DNA of 64,000 nucleotides from Notospermus geniculatus (taxonomy: Eukaryota; Nemertea; Pilidiophora; Heteronemertea; Lineidae). The stretch spans positions 361,857-425,856 of the forward strand of contig NMRB01000163.1 in NCBI GenBank assembly GCA_002633025.1. The letters are read 5' to 3'. Positions 43,356 to 56,200 of this stretch are shown piece by piece. Every line of letters starts with the position of its first letter. Position 1 is the first letter of the stretch. The translations under genes and the position numbers were made by a program. Below the pieces are notes generated by a model, which searched no databases, was not told the origin of the DNA, and worked only from the letters and a program-made list of their open reading frames with translations.

Positions 43356-44164
43356 CTACAAAGAGAAATATGGTGAACGACATAAAAATATCTGCTCTTT
43401 ATACGTATATCACAATACCAACGAAGGGAAAACAATTAAATGCCATGCTTTTTGCTTTCATGTTGAGTGAACTAATTGCTTATCTTCCTCAGTTCAACAA
43501 CACAGACACAACATACCATGACCCAGACATGTCAGGAATTCATAATGACATCATGGATGATGATAAAGTTGGCTTATTGGCTTGTTTCCAAGTCTTCTAA
43601 TTATAGTCCACATTCAGATAAAAATAGCACTAATACAGATTAGTTTCTAAACATGGTACCGGTACATCACAGGACCCTTTTTCTTCCTCAAGCCCTGCAT
43701 GATGCAGAAATGACGTATGTTGCATGCAAGAAACGTGATGAGAATAACAGGGATACGGATCGTAAAGGCTACGTGGGCGGACCGCTTTGCCACTTATGAA
43801 GAAGATGGAAACACAACAGTCACTCATTTGAGGCAAAGCTTTGATTTTTTAATACGGAACAATCATGGTTTATAGGCATACATGTCGCCACAAGACTTAG
43901 CAGATGAATGTCATCCAATGTGAAACAAGGTCATAGGGGGCCTACTATATAGTAGGCCCTATGTGAGATAATTCCTCGCCGTAGGCCTACTTGGGCTAAA
44001 ATCTCACCATAGAAAAGTTTAGGCGCCACAAGGCGCCAAAAGTTGGCCCACTGTCACCAAGTTTAATACCCAAAACGAACACAAACGAAACAAATGGTAA
44101 GGTGAAATTGACGATCTATATAGGCCTATCATCTATCAATTCAATGGCACTGATTGACACTCAC

Positions 44165-44600
44165 CGACAACTGGCATTTCGCCATATCTCAATCCTTTGA
44201 CGGCATATTCTGTTCCGAATGTTGAACATTTTATAGTCGTGATTTCTTCAGCATCTTCATCAGTTTTCTCGCTCTCGGAGTTACTGCGGCTGCTGCCAGA
44301 TTCGATATCGTTGAACTTTCCATGAAAAGTGCAATCTCTGTAGAAGAGGTTGTTGGTACTCTTGATACGGCAGGCTAACTTCCATGACACCGCGTCTGCT
44401 GCAGTATCTTTACTTGGAGCACTGCTATGGCGCCGGCGAAAGGATCGTGGCTGAGTCCAAACGTCGGGCCAGACTGATTCGATGTCTACATCCTCGACGA
44501 CAGGAAAATCATGATCAAAAGTTAAAGTTCCTTTTATAGAGTCACGTTCGTATCCGCTTGGTTGGAGGAGGGTTTGGACTTCGAAATCGATATTTTCCAT
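44165..44600 (-). CDS. unknown two-exon gene, exon 1
   Basis: It starts at ATG (44598-44600), MENIDFEVQTLLQPSG; 145 codons plus one base to donor GTCG|GTGAGT. Ser/Glu-rich low-complexity region near residues 105-125 (SGSSRSNSESEKTDEDAEE) precedes RYGEMPVVG at the junction. With exon 2 the protein is about 329 residues. Divergently arranged to the glutamate synthase gene with about 1.7 kb between. Function not recognised. Confidence 0.65.
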
Positions 44601-45337
44601 CTATTTCAAACGGTGCAACGGAAAAGAAACAGTCTCCAAAAATCGACAGATCAAGAAGATGATGTGAATGAAGCCTACTGGCAGGTGAAATGTAGGCCTA
44701 TGTATGAGAAATTTTCTCTCGGCTTGACCTTATTGAAACGACGCACTCCCTGATTGATAGAGCAAGAACTGGTAAAGTTAGAGGTTTACACAACAGCAGT
44801 CCGGCGTGGTCGATCCAAGCAACAACAATAGCAAATTTGTATAACTCAAGGTAATGAATGAACGAATATGTTCATGAGGTCGACGAGCGCGAAAATCAGC
44901 CATTTCCATTGGCTGTGTCCAGTTTCCCTAGTTACGCCTCGTTTTCGAAGGACTCTCATTGGTTAAGATTTTTGTTGCTGTGCACGTGAATTTCTCATGG
45001 TTGAAACATGGTGATCAGGGATGCCTCTGGCTTCCCCATGATCTTCCGAAATTTCACATTGATAAGCTTTGCTGCTATTTACTATAAATTTCAAAAGTTG
45101 AAAGACCCAGAGCAATTTACAATGTCTTAGTGTCAGCCCGTAGGCCTAATTGAGGCTGTTAGTCTTCGACATCGGTCATGACCCAAAGCTGGCTTTGAAC
45201 AGGTTCTTACGGTTGTTAAACTCACTCCTCCTGTGCTGCCGTGCCGGCAAGTCCGGTGTTATTCATCATCTGTTTATGTTCCCCCTAAAATATTATCTGA
45301 AATAAGCCGCAACCTGTCGAGCCATCTGCTGCCATTC

Positions 45338-45585
45338 TGGCCGGGTGGTTGAGTGGTCTAAGACGTTTGACTTTCAATAGGAGCAGTCAGCCGCGCATAT
45401 TGCCAAAAGATGGCAGCAAAGTTCTAGCGGACCAATACACAGGAAAATGCGCGCGAGTGGTGCTCGGTCAAGAATGGGTCCGCTACATGCATTGAATTGG
45501 GCCGTAGTGACACCTATTGGTCAACTCGCTGACAGCTCTCTAACAGGGTCAGTGCGTGGGTTCGATCCCCGGCCACTACAAGTTG
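45338..45585 (+). repeat. tRNA-derived SINE head interrupted by a MITE
   Basis: TGGCCGGGTGGTTGAGTGGTCTAAGACG has an A-box of tRNA-Ser/Leu type. GGGTTCGATCCCCGGCCA carries a perfect B-box, and TGGCCGG/CCGGCCA can form a seven-pair acceptor stem. Between A and B boxes lies an inverted copy of the CAATAGGA element seen at 30980 (about 45375-45546). A SINE body starting AGTTGCGTGAAAAAAAGTTG follows. The tRNA-like part is split, so it is not a working tRNA. Confidence 0.7.
45375..45546. repeat. CAATAGGA-type MITE inserted between SINE A and B boxes
   Basis: Left end CAATAGGAGCAGTCAGCC, interior CATTGAATTGGGCCGTAGTGACACC, right side GGTCAACTCGCTGACAG. It aligns over its whole length to the reverse complement of 30980-31153. 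The right terminus is diverged. Confidence 0.75.
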
Positions 45586-45799
45586 CGTGAAAAAAAGTTG
45601 TGAACTAATTTAGGGTCCGACCCTGCCGGATGAGACTGAAAGCCGTGGTCCCTTCGTGTCTATGCCAGGGCAAGTAAAAGACCCCACACAGGTGGACAGT
45701 AGGCGTAGCCTGTCGTGGACTCCACACCAAAGTATAAACTTAAGACGAAGGGTCGTTATATGAAGCTTCCAAACGATACATACATAGATCTACATAGGC

Positions 45800-45925
45800 C
45801 TACATTACTCAGGGAACACGGCTTTCAGTCTCATCCGACAGTTGAGACAGTCACCCAACTTTTTTTCACGCAACTTTAGTAGTCCTGGCCGGGGATCGAA
45901 CTCACGCACTGACACTGACACACGG
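45800..45925 (-). repeat. second SINE copy, inverted
   Basis: CAACTTTTTTTCACGCAACT and GGCCGGGGATCGAACTCACG are the reverse complements of the SINE body start and B-box at 45550-45600. CACGGCTTTCAGTCTCATCC mirrors GGATGAGACTGAAAGCCGTG at about 45629. The two copies face each other and form an inverted repeat of about 300 bp. Confidence 0.7.
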
Positions 45926-46109
45926 CAACACCGGCAGGTGTCACACGGCCGGGATGCAGATCCGCCAAACAATAGCCCGCTATTGTAAGGTTATATTCGA
46001 ATGGTCATGGTCTCTCTAGCTTCTAATCCCTCGCTGAACAATAAGACCGGGCTTTGATTCCAGTGGGACTTGGATCCCTTTCACACCTGGAGTTCCCGCA
46101 GGGACTTGA

Positions 46110-46214
46110 GGCATGCATGGCAGGGGTGGTGGGTGATTTCTGGGGTGTGTCAGGGCACTGTCCGTGGGGGTGCTTTTGGACCTCGGAAACACCCACCACC
46201 CCTGCCATGCATGG
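46110..46214. repeat. foldback element with CCATGCATGGCAGGGGTGG-type arms
   Basis: GCATGCATGGCAGGGGTGGT with GGGTG at the left is mirrored by CACCCACCACCCCTGCCATG with CATG at the right; about 55-bp loop. Non-coding. Confidence 0.8.
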
Positions 46215-46289
46215 GGGAGTTCCGAAAGTGGCGACAAGGCGTCCCGCGTTTCACCCTCCGTTCAGCGGGGTGATGTCCGATAGTGGTAA

Positions 46290-46441
46290 CAGCCATTGAG
46301 GCCTCGACTGCAACGCCACGAGTGGTGGCAGAATGCAGAACTGCTAGTCTTCTGCTCTCTCTCTTCTCCGGCCGGCTTGTTTCATCTTTTTTGTGGATAT
46401 TTGGTGGGATTTGGTGTGCTTGCCCCGTTCAGCGTCTTTTG
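46290..46441 (+). other. possible non-coding first exon of the glutamate synthase gene
   Basis: A clean donor TTTTG|GTAAGT at 46441/46442 follows a pyrimidine-rich stretch without a long ORF, about 0.6 kb before the UTR/coding exon at 47003. The transcription start is not visible. Assigned only by position and donor. Confidence 0.35.
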
Positions 46442-46649
46442 GTAAGTTTCAGGCATATCAGTTTGTGACGTGTTTGCAATAGGCCTATTCGATTGCTTTT
46501 AGTAAAGACAGAATGAGAAAAAGGGATGCTGGTTCCATCCACACACCATCCGATCCACGACGACCTGGTCATGCTGGTCCGGATGCATGCACATCATCAT
46601 GACACATCCATCATCATGTCCATCCATCCCCACCCAGGCATGCCAGGGG

Positions 46650-46930
46650 GCCAGGCCTAGGCCTAGCCTACAACAATGGCCTAGGCCTACATAGGGCTTG
46701 CCTATGCGTCACTCCAGCGTCTAGGCCTGGTGCTACATAGGCCCTAAGGCCCAGCAGAATGCACACTTCTTTCTAGGCCTACCGTACCGGTAGCCAGGTA
46801 GCCTCAGTAGGCCTAGGGCCTAGGCCTAATTGCCCTGAACTGAATGTTTTTGATGCCTCGGAGGTGTAGGCCTATTCTTGGGGGGGGGGGGGGGGGGGNN
46901 NNNNNNNNNNNNNNNNNNNNNNNNNNCCCC
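46650..46930. repeat. GGCCTA-rich sequence, poly-G/poly-C and 28-N gap
   Basis: GGCCTAGGCC words run from 46650 to 46830. A G run (46880-46898), 28 N (46899-46926) and a C run follow, a typical assembly break at a G/C hairpin. Confidence 0.8.
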
Positions 46931-47002
46931 CCCCCCACCGGGCCTCTACATGTACTCTAGTCAGACTAATCTAACAACATCCCATTATATCCTATTTTGC
47001 AG

Positions 47003-47269
47003 GAAGGAAGACAAGTTCTTGAAGTGCCTGTCATCCACTGCTGGACCTGGATATAGCAAAAAGAAGACTCCATAAATTATCCATAAATTGGAGAACATCT
47101 TTCAGTTAAAGAAAATCAGATATAATAAATGCCTCAAAGTACATCTGGGCTTAAATTCCGGCAGGAGGATGGCCTCCCCGAAAAGCAAGGTCTCTATGAT
47201 CCAGAACTAGAGAAGGATGCATGTGGTGTTGGATATGTTGTCAGCATTGATGGTATCAAATCGAATCGT
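47003..47269 (+). CDS. GOGAT exon 1 (5' UTR end and start codon at 47129)
   Basis: The acceptor CTATTTTGCAG ends at 47002. The ATG at 47129 opens 47 codons to donor CGT|GTAAGT in phase 0. It encodes a short leader and [15 protein letters not shown], in which the Cys is the expected Ntn-type nucleophile. The leader before it is 31 residues, so a propeptide is likely removed to free this Cys, as known in the family. Confidence 0.85.
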
Positions 47270-50200
47270 GTAAGTTTGTCAGTTCATTTCACTTTCATGG
47301 TCTCGTTATTCAACTTCGCTGCCTGTGAGTTGGATTGATGCTAACCTAAACTAAAACTTGCTCTTTTTTCATTTCTGGAAGAAATTTTCGATTCAGATTT
47401 TTCTTCCCACAATTAGTTGCAATATACCGGTAACTGTCATCAATAAAAATGGCCTTTGAGTTTAAGGTAATTTCTCTTTCAACTGGCCTTGCTACTTAAA
47501 TTTGTTGAAGATGACACACAGATTTTATAACAATTTCAAAGAACTTGAATATACCGGTATAACCACTGTATTATTGAATACCAGCATTTATTGTTTTTCA
47601 ACACCTGTTTTCCCAAGGCAGGGTGGGGCATTCAAGCAGTTATCTTTGAAGTGCAATTAAAAGCTAACGAAATCACCAGGGGAAATTTTTTGGTGTACTT
47701 TTATGATAAAAAGTGTTGTTTTGTGGGATTAGCAAATCCTAGCAAGCGATTTTCAGCCTCCTGGGAAGAAACTTCGGGTACTGTGGTGTGTAAGAGTCCA
47801 TTCACCATGTTCACACCTTGATGAAGCAGTGACCAAGTTAAATGTTTTATATTCATGGACTCATTCATGAAGAATAAAAAATTATTTCTGCAGGTCCTCA
47901 AAGATGCGCAGACGATGCTTATTCGCATGCAGCATCGTGGCGCCTGTGGATGTGATAACGAGACTGGTGATGGTGCTGGTGTCTTGGTAGGAATGCCACA
48001 TGCATACTTTGAAAAGAAACTCAGGTTTGTACCTTTTCAGGTAACTTTATGTTGAATTGACCAGAACTTGTTTACATTGCATAGTATTGATTAGTAGAAG
48101 ATGTCATATTACCTGTCACAACAGACTACTGTGACTGGGTATAAAATCTGTCATGATGTTGACCTATTCTACATATCGACCAAAATTTTCTGTGGTCTGC
48201 AATGGGCACTGATTAAAAGGTTCAAAGGACAGGTTAAACAAGTCGAAAAATACACATTAGTGGACAAGTTAGAAGATTTTTCTGGAAACATATCAAATAC
48301 ATAAACTTGTAATTTGTTTTCCAATACTTTGTAGGGAAGAAGCGAATGCCACACTTCCACCTGAAGGTGAATATGCCACAGGGATCTTCTTCACTGACAA
48401 AGACACAGTGGAGCAAGCTTTGAGAATATCTTTACTCGTTTAGCATTGGACTTCCAGATTGAGGTGAGGGTTGAAGACCATTGAAGCCAACCAAAATAAA
48501 GACCATAATACTAATAGTTGTGAATATGATAAATTGTTATAAAATGACTCAAACTGGAACTGAACAGAAGTACCTTTCCTATCCAAATTGAGTGCTGTCC
48601 CGTTTGCATGCAGAGGAATCTACATGTATAAATGTTTTTAAACCCGGTACTGTCCCTGACTGAGATGGAGTGAACGTTTCAGTACCATCATAACTAAATT
48701 GCTATAGATTCCAAACTTTTGTTGCATTCTTCATATTTCTATCACACTAAGACAGTATTATACACTTTCAGGTGCTATTCTGGAGAAATGTTCCTGTGGA
48801 TAGTGCATGCTTGGGTTCCATAGGAAGGGAGAGGGAGCCTCTGATGAGACAGGTATGTTGACAATAATCAACCACATTGGCTGGAGTCTTTTATGCTTAT
48901 GTCGATGATGTTCCATTATCTATCATGATTCTGTTCCCTCCGATTCTGTCCTCTGTTGTGCGTGAATCCTTTGTGGCATTTCTCCTACATATCCTAATAT
49001 CATCAAAGTGACCTTGGCGTCGATATCTCATACATACTTTCGTCTTTGCCTTTTGTATGAGAATATGTGATTTGATTCTCCCTAAGACAAGCCGGCCATT
49101 ATCCTATCCCACCATTAATAGACTTACCACAAGCACCTTTTGCTGTGCATTCCATCAGTAAGTAGGAACTTCAAAAGCTGCTTAGACTAATATCTTTCAC
49201 CAGTAATCACTCTCATGCAAAATCGATCGCAATCTCATTTCTCTTAAGACGTTCAAAAGCCTTTTGATCGAATACCAGTGTGACCCGATCAGATCCATCT
49301 CACGTCAGGTTCAATCTCTTATTGGTCTCGATCGATACCTCATCTGTATCCATTGTGGAAGGCAGTTTCTTAATATAGTCGCATGGACCAACCTTTTGCC
49401 ATTTACATATCCCAACCTGTAAACTGCTGTGGGGGCGTGCATTTCCTAATGTCGGCTTGGGTCGCTAATCGAATTCCACGCACAACAAATCTTCAGTTAA
49501 TTGAATCCTTGGTGATGTATTAGGGCAGGGTGATCAGTTTGTATATGTCATCTTCTATCGATTTGACATTCTGGATGTGTGTGGAAGTTTGATTAACCCT
49601 GGGGGGGGGACTGACAANGTGGGGGACTGACAATGTGACTGACAGAAATAAAATTGATGACCAATTAGGTCTACGTACATGTAGTTTGGCACCTTACAAA
49701 AAATGCCTTAGGTTCTGACTGAGCCGGAGTGAAAACCTCTGTACATGTATCATGTTTGATGAGATTTATGAAGAGTAATGTTGGAGAATTCACATGATAC
49801 GGATCCAGCTGACAGGACTTAGATAGATTTCAGCAGAAGTGGAATGTGACTCTAACATTCTCAAACTCAGTAAGCTTAGGATGCCATGCCAATTGCCATG
49901 CAAAAAGTAACCACCTGACACTGACAATCAAAACACCCAAATGGAGATTGACTGAGTTTTTGTTGCTCATCAATCACATTGGCTCACTCTTCATTGGGGA
50001 TTTGATAGTTGTATTGATCTGTCATTTGTTCGATGAAAATGGCGACAGGAATCAAATCAAGCTGTGGTGTCCAAATGGGTATCCCACGCTATAATTAATG
50101 AGATAGCACGTGGGTGTTCTCAGATCTATTAATGCACCAGGCCAGGAGGCAGCAGAAAACTTCGAAATTCTGATCTTTTGAAGCCTGGCTATTCACTTAC

Positions 50201-53200
50201 TTTGCACTCAAGTGCACACCATTGTGACTACTTTGGCTGAATTCAAGTACAGGTACCTTTGATAAATGGAGTTGGTTAACTCTGGGTTTGCTCTGCTTAT
50301 ATCTATGCCCACTTTGCAAGCTGCTGAGTTTGTACTCAGCTCAGATTCCTGATGAATTGCTAATTCTGCCGTTTAACGCTGGTCTTGAGATTCTGGCAAG
50401 GACTATCAGAAAAGATAGTACTAGTATCCAGAATATTTGGAAATAAACGTCCCTTTTGTTCTCTTGGTTACCAATATAGCCAATTGACGTCATTTTAGTT
50501 TCTTAAGGTCATGCTGGTCGTCTTCTATATAACGGTAATCCGTTCTATATTCAGCAGTCCCAAAAAAGTGGGGCTTTCCTCCTTCTGGCGAAATCATAAA
50601 AGCATAAAACGGCTCTTGACGTCATTTGGGATCTTCGCTGCTATATTTTCAAGTCGAGTGATTTATCGGCATTGTCAGAGACATCGCTGCGGAGGCGTAG
50701 GTTCCCTCTGATGGTGTAACCTAGCAACAGACACTGCGTAAAACTGAGATGTTGGCGAAGAGCCAGAGGGATCCCCATTGATGGGAGTCACGACAACCTC
50801 TTGCTCAAACGTCATATTTAATCCAGTTGCTTGGCAACTGCAACTTAAAATTGACAGAACCTAAATTCTTCAGAGTTTGAAGACTACATTCTTTAAAATA
50901 TTGCCATGAATGGTCCTGTGATGGGGATTAGGCTTGACTTAGATATGGATTATTGCATTTTTTTGTTGTTCTTTGATCATGCTTGGTTATTTTTAGTCTG
51001 TAAATATCTGCCTGCCTATGATGCAGTTATGTCTCGAGCCTTGTATTGTAGTGAACTGAATAGTGGCAATGATGTCATGTCCCAAAATGGCACTTGAAAT
51101 GATATACTGGCATATCTCAAGCATTGTTAACTCCTCTCCTGGCATATTAGTTAGGAAGTAAAAATGTCAGGCCTGCCTTCAATGAAATGATAATGTCAGT
51201 GAAGAAAGTTCAGTTCCCTTGGCCAACCAAAACTGAAATAGACTACATTAGGCAAACTGCGTTATTCCCAAGTTGCCAGACACTACCCAAAATCTGTGGA
51301 ATGTGATTCGCCCTTTTTGATGAAGCCCTCTGACTATTCAAGCTTGCCGTATTTATGAAAAAAACGATGACCTGCAAATGAGAAAAGGGCAGGTTCCCAA
51401 CGGCAATCAATATTGGTAACTGAGGCTGACAGATGTCAGGTGACTGGAATAATCTTATTGCTCTTGGATCATCCAAAGCAAACATGTCTGGAGGGGCATC
51501 TTGCTAAGATATCGATTTTGGATGTCTTCTTGGTGCCATTGTTAGCGTCGATGGATCAATTGGCAGGTATGTGAGTATTGATCAAGAGGAGGCTTGGTCG
51601 GATATGTCGGCTTTTGGAATGGTGTGAAGTGTCAGGCCTTTATATTCCCCCAAATTAACAACGTTTAACGTCGGAGCCCAAATTAAGGGCGCCCAAATTT
51701 GAGTCTTGTTTTACATTTAAATGGGAATCTCAGATGCCTGGAAATGGCATCTTTTATCCTGTATTTTCGAAAAATTTTCTAATGAGGGGGAAACCCCCCT
51801 CGCCCTTCCCCCAGATCGCGCCTTCAGCACTCTGATGGGGACCTTTGGCCCAATACCACCGTCAACAGAAATAGCCCAAATTAGGGAATATAAAGGCCTG
51901 AGTGTGCCCCTTGCCTCAGGCGGATTTGTATGTCATGTACCAATAGTGGCAGAAACGGCTTGGCCTATTGATGTGATGTCATTGCAAAGCCTCAGTATTA
52001 CATCAGTAACATAAAAACATCCATACCCAGTTACTGAATTTAAATAAAAGGCTTTACCCATTGATTTTCTGTTTATTTATAGTTTTGACTTATGAATATC
52101 TCATTAGTATCCAGACCTGCCAAGTGCCATTATCAATTCCCAAGCTGTTATTACTTTGTCTGTCAAGCTGAGATGTAATTACAAGACAGGCTGTGATGTG
52201 ATAATTGAAAATACTTTAAAATGACCGTGCATCACAGTTATATATGACGATTAGGTTGCTGAACTCCGTGACATTCTTTCTCCTTGATCGATCTGCATTG
52301 GTTTGTAATGGGATGGTCATGAATTCTGCTGATTCTGAAGATTCTGAATTGATGCCGGTACTCAATATTGCAGCAGCAGTGGAGGGGACTTTACTTAGTT
52401 CCACCAAAGGTAGATATAAGAGAGGTCTCCGAATAAAGTCACTTGTTTGCCTGTCTCTGCTTCAGAGGTTCTTTTCACCTGTTAACTCATAGTTGATGTC
52501 ACATCTTCACCCAGCCAATGGATGACCATCTTTCTTAAAAGTGTCACATGGCTAACTTGCTTATATTCCCGTCTTATTACATGTATTACAGCGGTGTGAC
52601 AAGAGACCTTGTTGAATATCCAGTCCACATCAACATCATGTTGTTGGCAGTCATGCCAATAGCTGTTTCATTATGAAATTTCTTGCTCTACATGTACCGG
52701 GTACTTCTAGCTGGGAATTTTCCAGCAAGGAGTGCATCTTTTCCTACATGTATAATAAAATTATACAAAAAAGCCGACAGTTGAAGGATCATCTGTTGTT
52801 CTGTTAGTGTTAGCTTAATTGTAGCCTTACCATTGTTGTTTCAGGTATTTGTTACAAGTCAACTTGGCAAGGATGAATTCAAGAAACAGGTAAGAACGAA
52901 CCTTCCTTCTGTATTCTGAGGTCCAATCCTTGCTAGCTGTTGGGAAATATATCATCATTGTCTGGCTTGATGATGTGGCGGTTTCAACCCAGGTTGGTGG
53001 CAACTGAGTGTACATTGTCCTGTATTATTCTGGGAGTTCTGTGGGAGCTGTGCTGTGTCTGGTTTCTGGTTCAGGTTATGAATTTTTCTGAAACTTCACC
53101 TACACATTGCCTACAATAGAGGACACAAAAACTTCATCTGTTTCTATTCTGTATCACTTGTTAATCAGGACACCACAGCCTACCAAGCATATTATGATAC

Positions 53201-56200
53201 AATTCATCTGCGAGTCCCAAGCAACCCCCTTCACAGGCAGTCTCTTTGCCATTACATACATGGCAGTTTCTCCGCTGTCATAATATGTCATCATGCATCA
53301 TCATGCAGTGCTTTATGGAGTGGAAGAGACTTTGAAAAATAACTTGAAAGCTTCATGTCTGTCAACCTGGATGACTTTTCCCAGCCAGCCTGCCTACGTA
53401 CGATTTTGCACTCCAGAGAAAAGCAAAGGAATGTGTTTTTTGTGTTCCAGAATGATTCATTGGCTATTTCCCCCAGACAGTGTCAGTGTCTAAGTACACC
53501 AGTCATAATCCTGCCATCCATTTTCATGTTAATTGGGTTGCAACTGGAGGTGGTGGGTTCTGCGAACGGTGATGTTGATTACTGATGAACATCACCACCA
53601 AAGTTGTTGTTGTCAGTGTGGATATGAGGAGAGTCTCAGGCATGTGATGTTGCCCGTTAAGGGTTCAGTGAGAAGACTGCCTAATCAACCAGCAGTACCA
53701 GCTGCGTCAAAATGTCAGGCTGACTGACCATCAACAAACTCAACTGTAAGTCGCAACCCACCAACATTCAATATCAGATGACATAGCAGCCTACTACTGC
53801 TGTTGCAGGACCAAAGTTGCAAAGCACTTACATGTTTGCCCAGTACCTTTCATTTTAATTCTGACTCTCTTTGATGACCCAACAGCCTCTATTACATGCA
53901 CAAGAATTGGTGAAAAGCAGATGATACCAGCTAGCTCTTGTAAGCTCTGAGCAAATACTGATATGATACAGGTCTGTTCAGTTCCATTAGGAATCGCTTT
54001 CAAGTCGACTGATGCTGCTGTGTGAATACAGAAGAGTTACCAGTGTGTGGGGTACCAGGGTAACCGCAACCAAACAGGAATTTGCTTTAGTCATGTTCAC
54101 TCTACTTTGTTGTGGCTTGATAAAGGTCAACCCTTTTAGCTTTAGTCCCAAGGGTTTGTCATGATGATAATTGATTAGGCTAATGGGACATGTGAAAAAA
54201 AAAGGTGAATGAAACGGACCTTGAGCTAATAATGTGAACTTATGTTTGAATTCCGACTGATCTAATGAGCTCATCAATTAGTACATTTCCAGTGAGGAAT
54301 TGCCTGTTCTGTCTTTTCCGTAGTTTTTTTCCACTGAGCTGTAAATATGCCACTTGACCGCACTAAGATAGTAAAATCACGTGAACAACTGTGGTCCTGC
54401 ACAGTCTGGGAACCTGATCCAAGTGTGATCAGGGATATGATCAGACATGTATTGATCATACTAACAACACATTTTACGGATATTTGTACATGAATCGTGG
54501 TATCATGAGCACTATCAAAGTCCAGCTGTTGTGTGGCTGATTTCAAATCGATTTATGAGTGCCAGTGCAGAGTGGATGCAGGGACACGGTGTCCCAAATC
54601 AAATTGTAGAAATACGGTAGCCCAAATACCACATGATCTGTAGTTTGTTGGCAGTCAAATCCCAGGAGAAATGTGACTTAGGGGAGCAGGCTGGTGATAT
54701 AGCCCCCTAGTTAGCGGCTTTGTTGACCCCAGTGACATGAATGATCAAGTTGACTCCATGTGGTTGGCTCTCAAATGGAGATAAATCATGTAGATGAAGT
54801 AAATACTGATATATCTATTTCTGATGCTGATACTGATGCTGAGTTCTACTAAAAGCACTGCTGTTGAGATTGCCTTTAAAAACTTCTCCCAAATCTCTGA
54901 TACCCACATTATACATGTATTCCACAAGTCATATTAATATTCAACTCATAATATGCAGTCATGATTCAGCATTATTTCAGCTTGAATCGACTACTTCTGT
55001 ACAGCAAACAACAAAGTGTTTGCTTCTAATACTTGAGTTTTTACCTTCGTGTGCAAAACTTCTCGTCAGATAATCTTCTTATGCAAACACCCAAAATATT
55101 TGCAAATCATCTGTCGTCTACATGTCTTATTCCCACCAAGCTGAAGCCCGCAGGGATCTCTATGTCAGCCAATGCTTTTACTGGGTGTCAGACTGACATG
55201 TTTGTCTACATCAAGTGATATTGAGAAATATGAGTTAATTAAACATCAACACCCCAATGTACAAGAGGAGAAAATATTATGGTGAGCCTATATCCCGCAT
55301 TGGTTAAGAGTTATGGGAATGGGATTTAGATTTATTTTGGTTTGGGAGCTGAATGACAATGTATGTCATGTATACTTTGTGTAATTTGATGTAAATGTGA
55401 GGNGGCCCCCCCCCCCCCCCCCATTGGTGAAAGTCACCTTCGCTGGCAAGGTGGAGTAGTTCAACCTGGAATTGAACCCATGACAGTACATAGAGCAGAT
55501 CGTGAGTTGTTGATATTTCCATCCCACCATTCTGACATTCGCCTCCATTTGGTTCATGACTAGGTCTACACTCATTGAACTGGAAAGTGACGTGTTCGCC
55601 TTATATATTTTTGATTAAATCAATCAAGACTCAATCAGGTTTGGGAATAATCTATCAGATGAACTAACTCTTCAACCCGATTGGTTATTTTCATTTTTCA
55701 GTTTCATATTGAAGACCCAGAAACATTGCAGAGCTGGCATGGCTGGGTTTTCATATCACTATCAGTGGGACAAATGACACAGGATTTTAAAAAACTTCTT
55801 TAATTGCAGTTCATTTGTCGTACTGTCCTACTTACATTCTGTATTTCATAGTAATTAGCATCAGTTTACATAAAATTGTCTCTTTTGGGTAGAATATATG
55901 GCCTTGATATGGGCATCCAGATAACTCGGTATGCTGTGCACGGACGGACGTGGCCATCCTGTGTAAACACCAGTAGCAGTATTATCATTGCAGTGCATTC
56001 TTACTGGGTTGTTCACACACAGACCATAGTGGTTGATACGCCATGTGAAAAAAATCCATACCAGAGATGTTAGTCAGACGAGAATTGTGAACCATGTCTA
56101 CACCTGGGGCAGACTAAAAAAAATTGTTTCGTTAAATGCTTAATTAAGGATGCTGACCCTAGAGATTCATCCTATCTTCAATTTGGTAGACCGTGGGTAA

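Noticed and set aside
45338-45585. Functional tRNA gene with an intron
   Set aside because: The interruption is a mobile element of about 170 bp found elsewhere, and a SINE body follows immediately; an inverted SINE copy is nearby.
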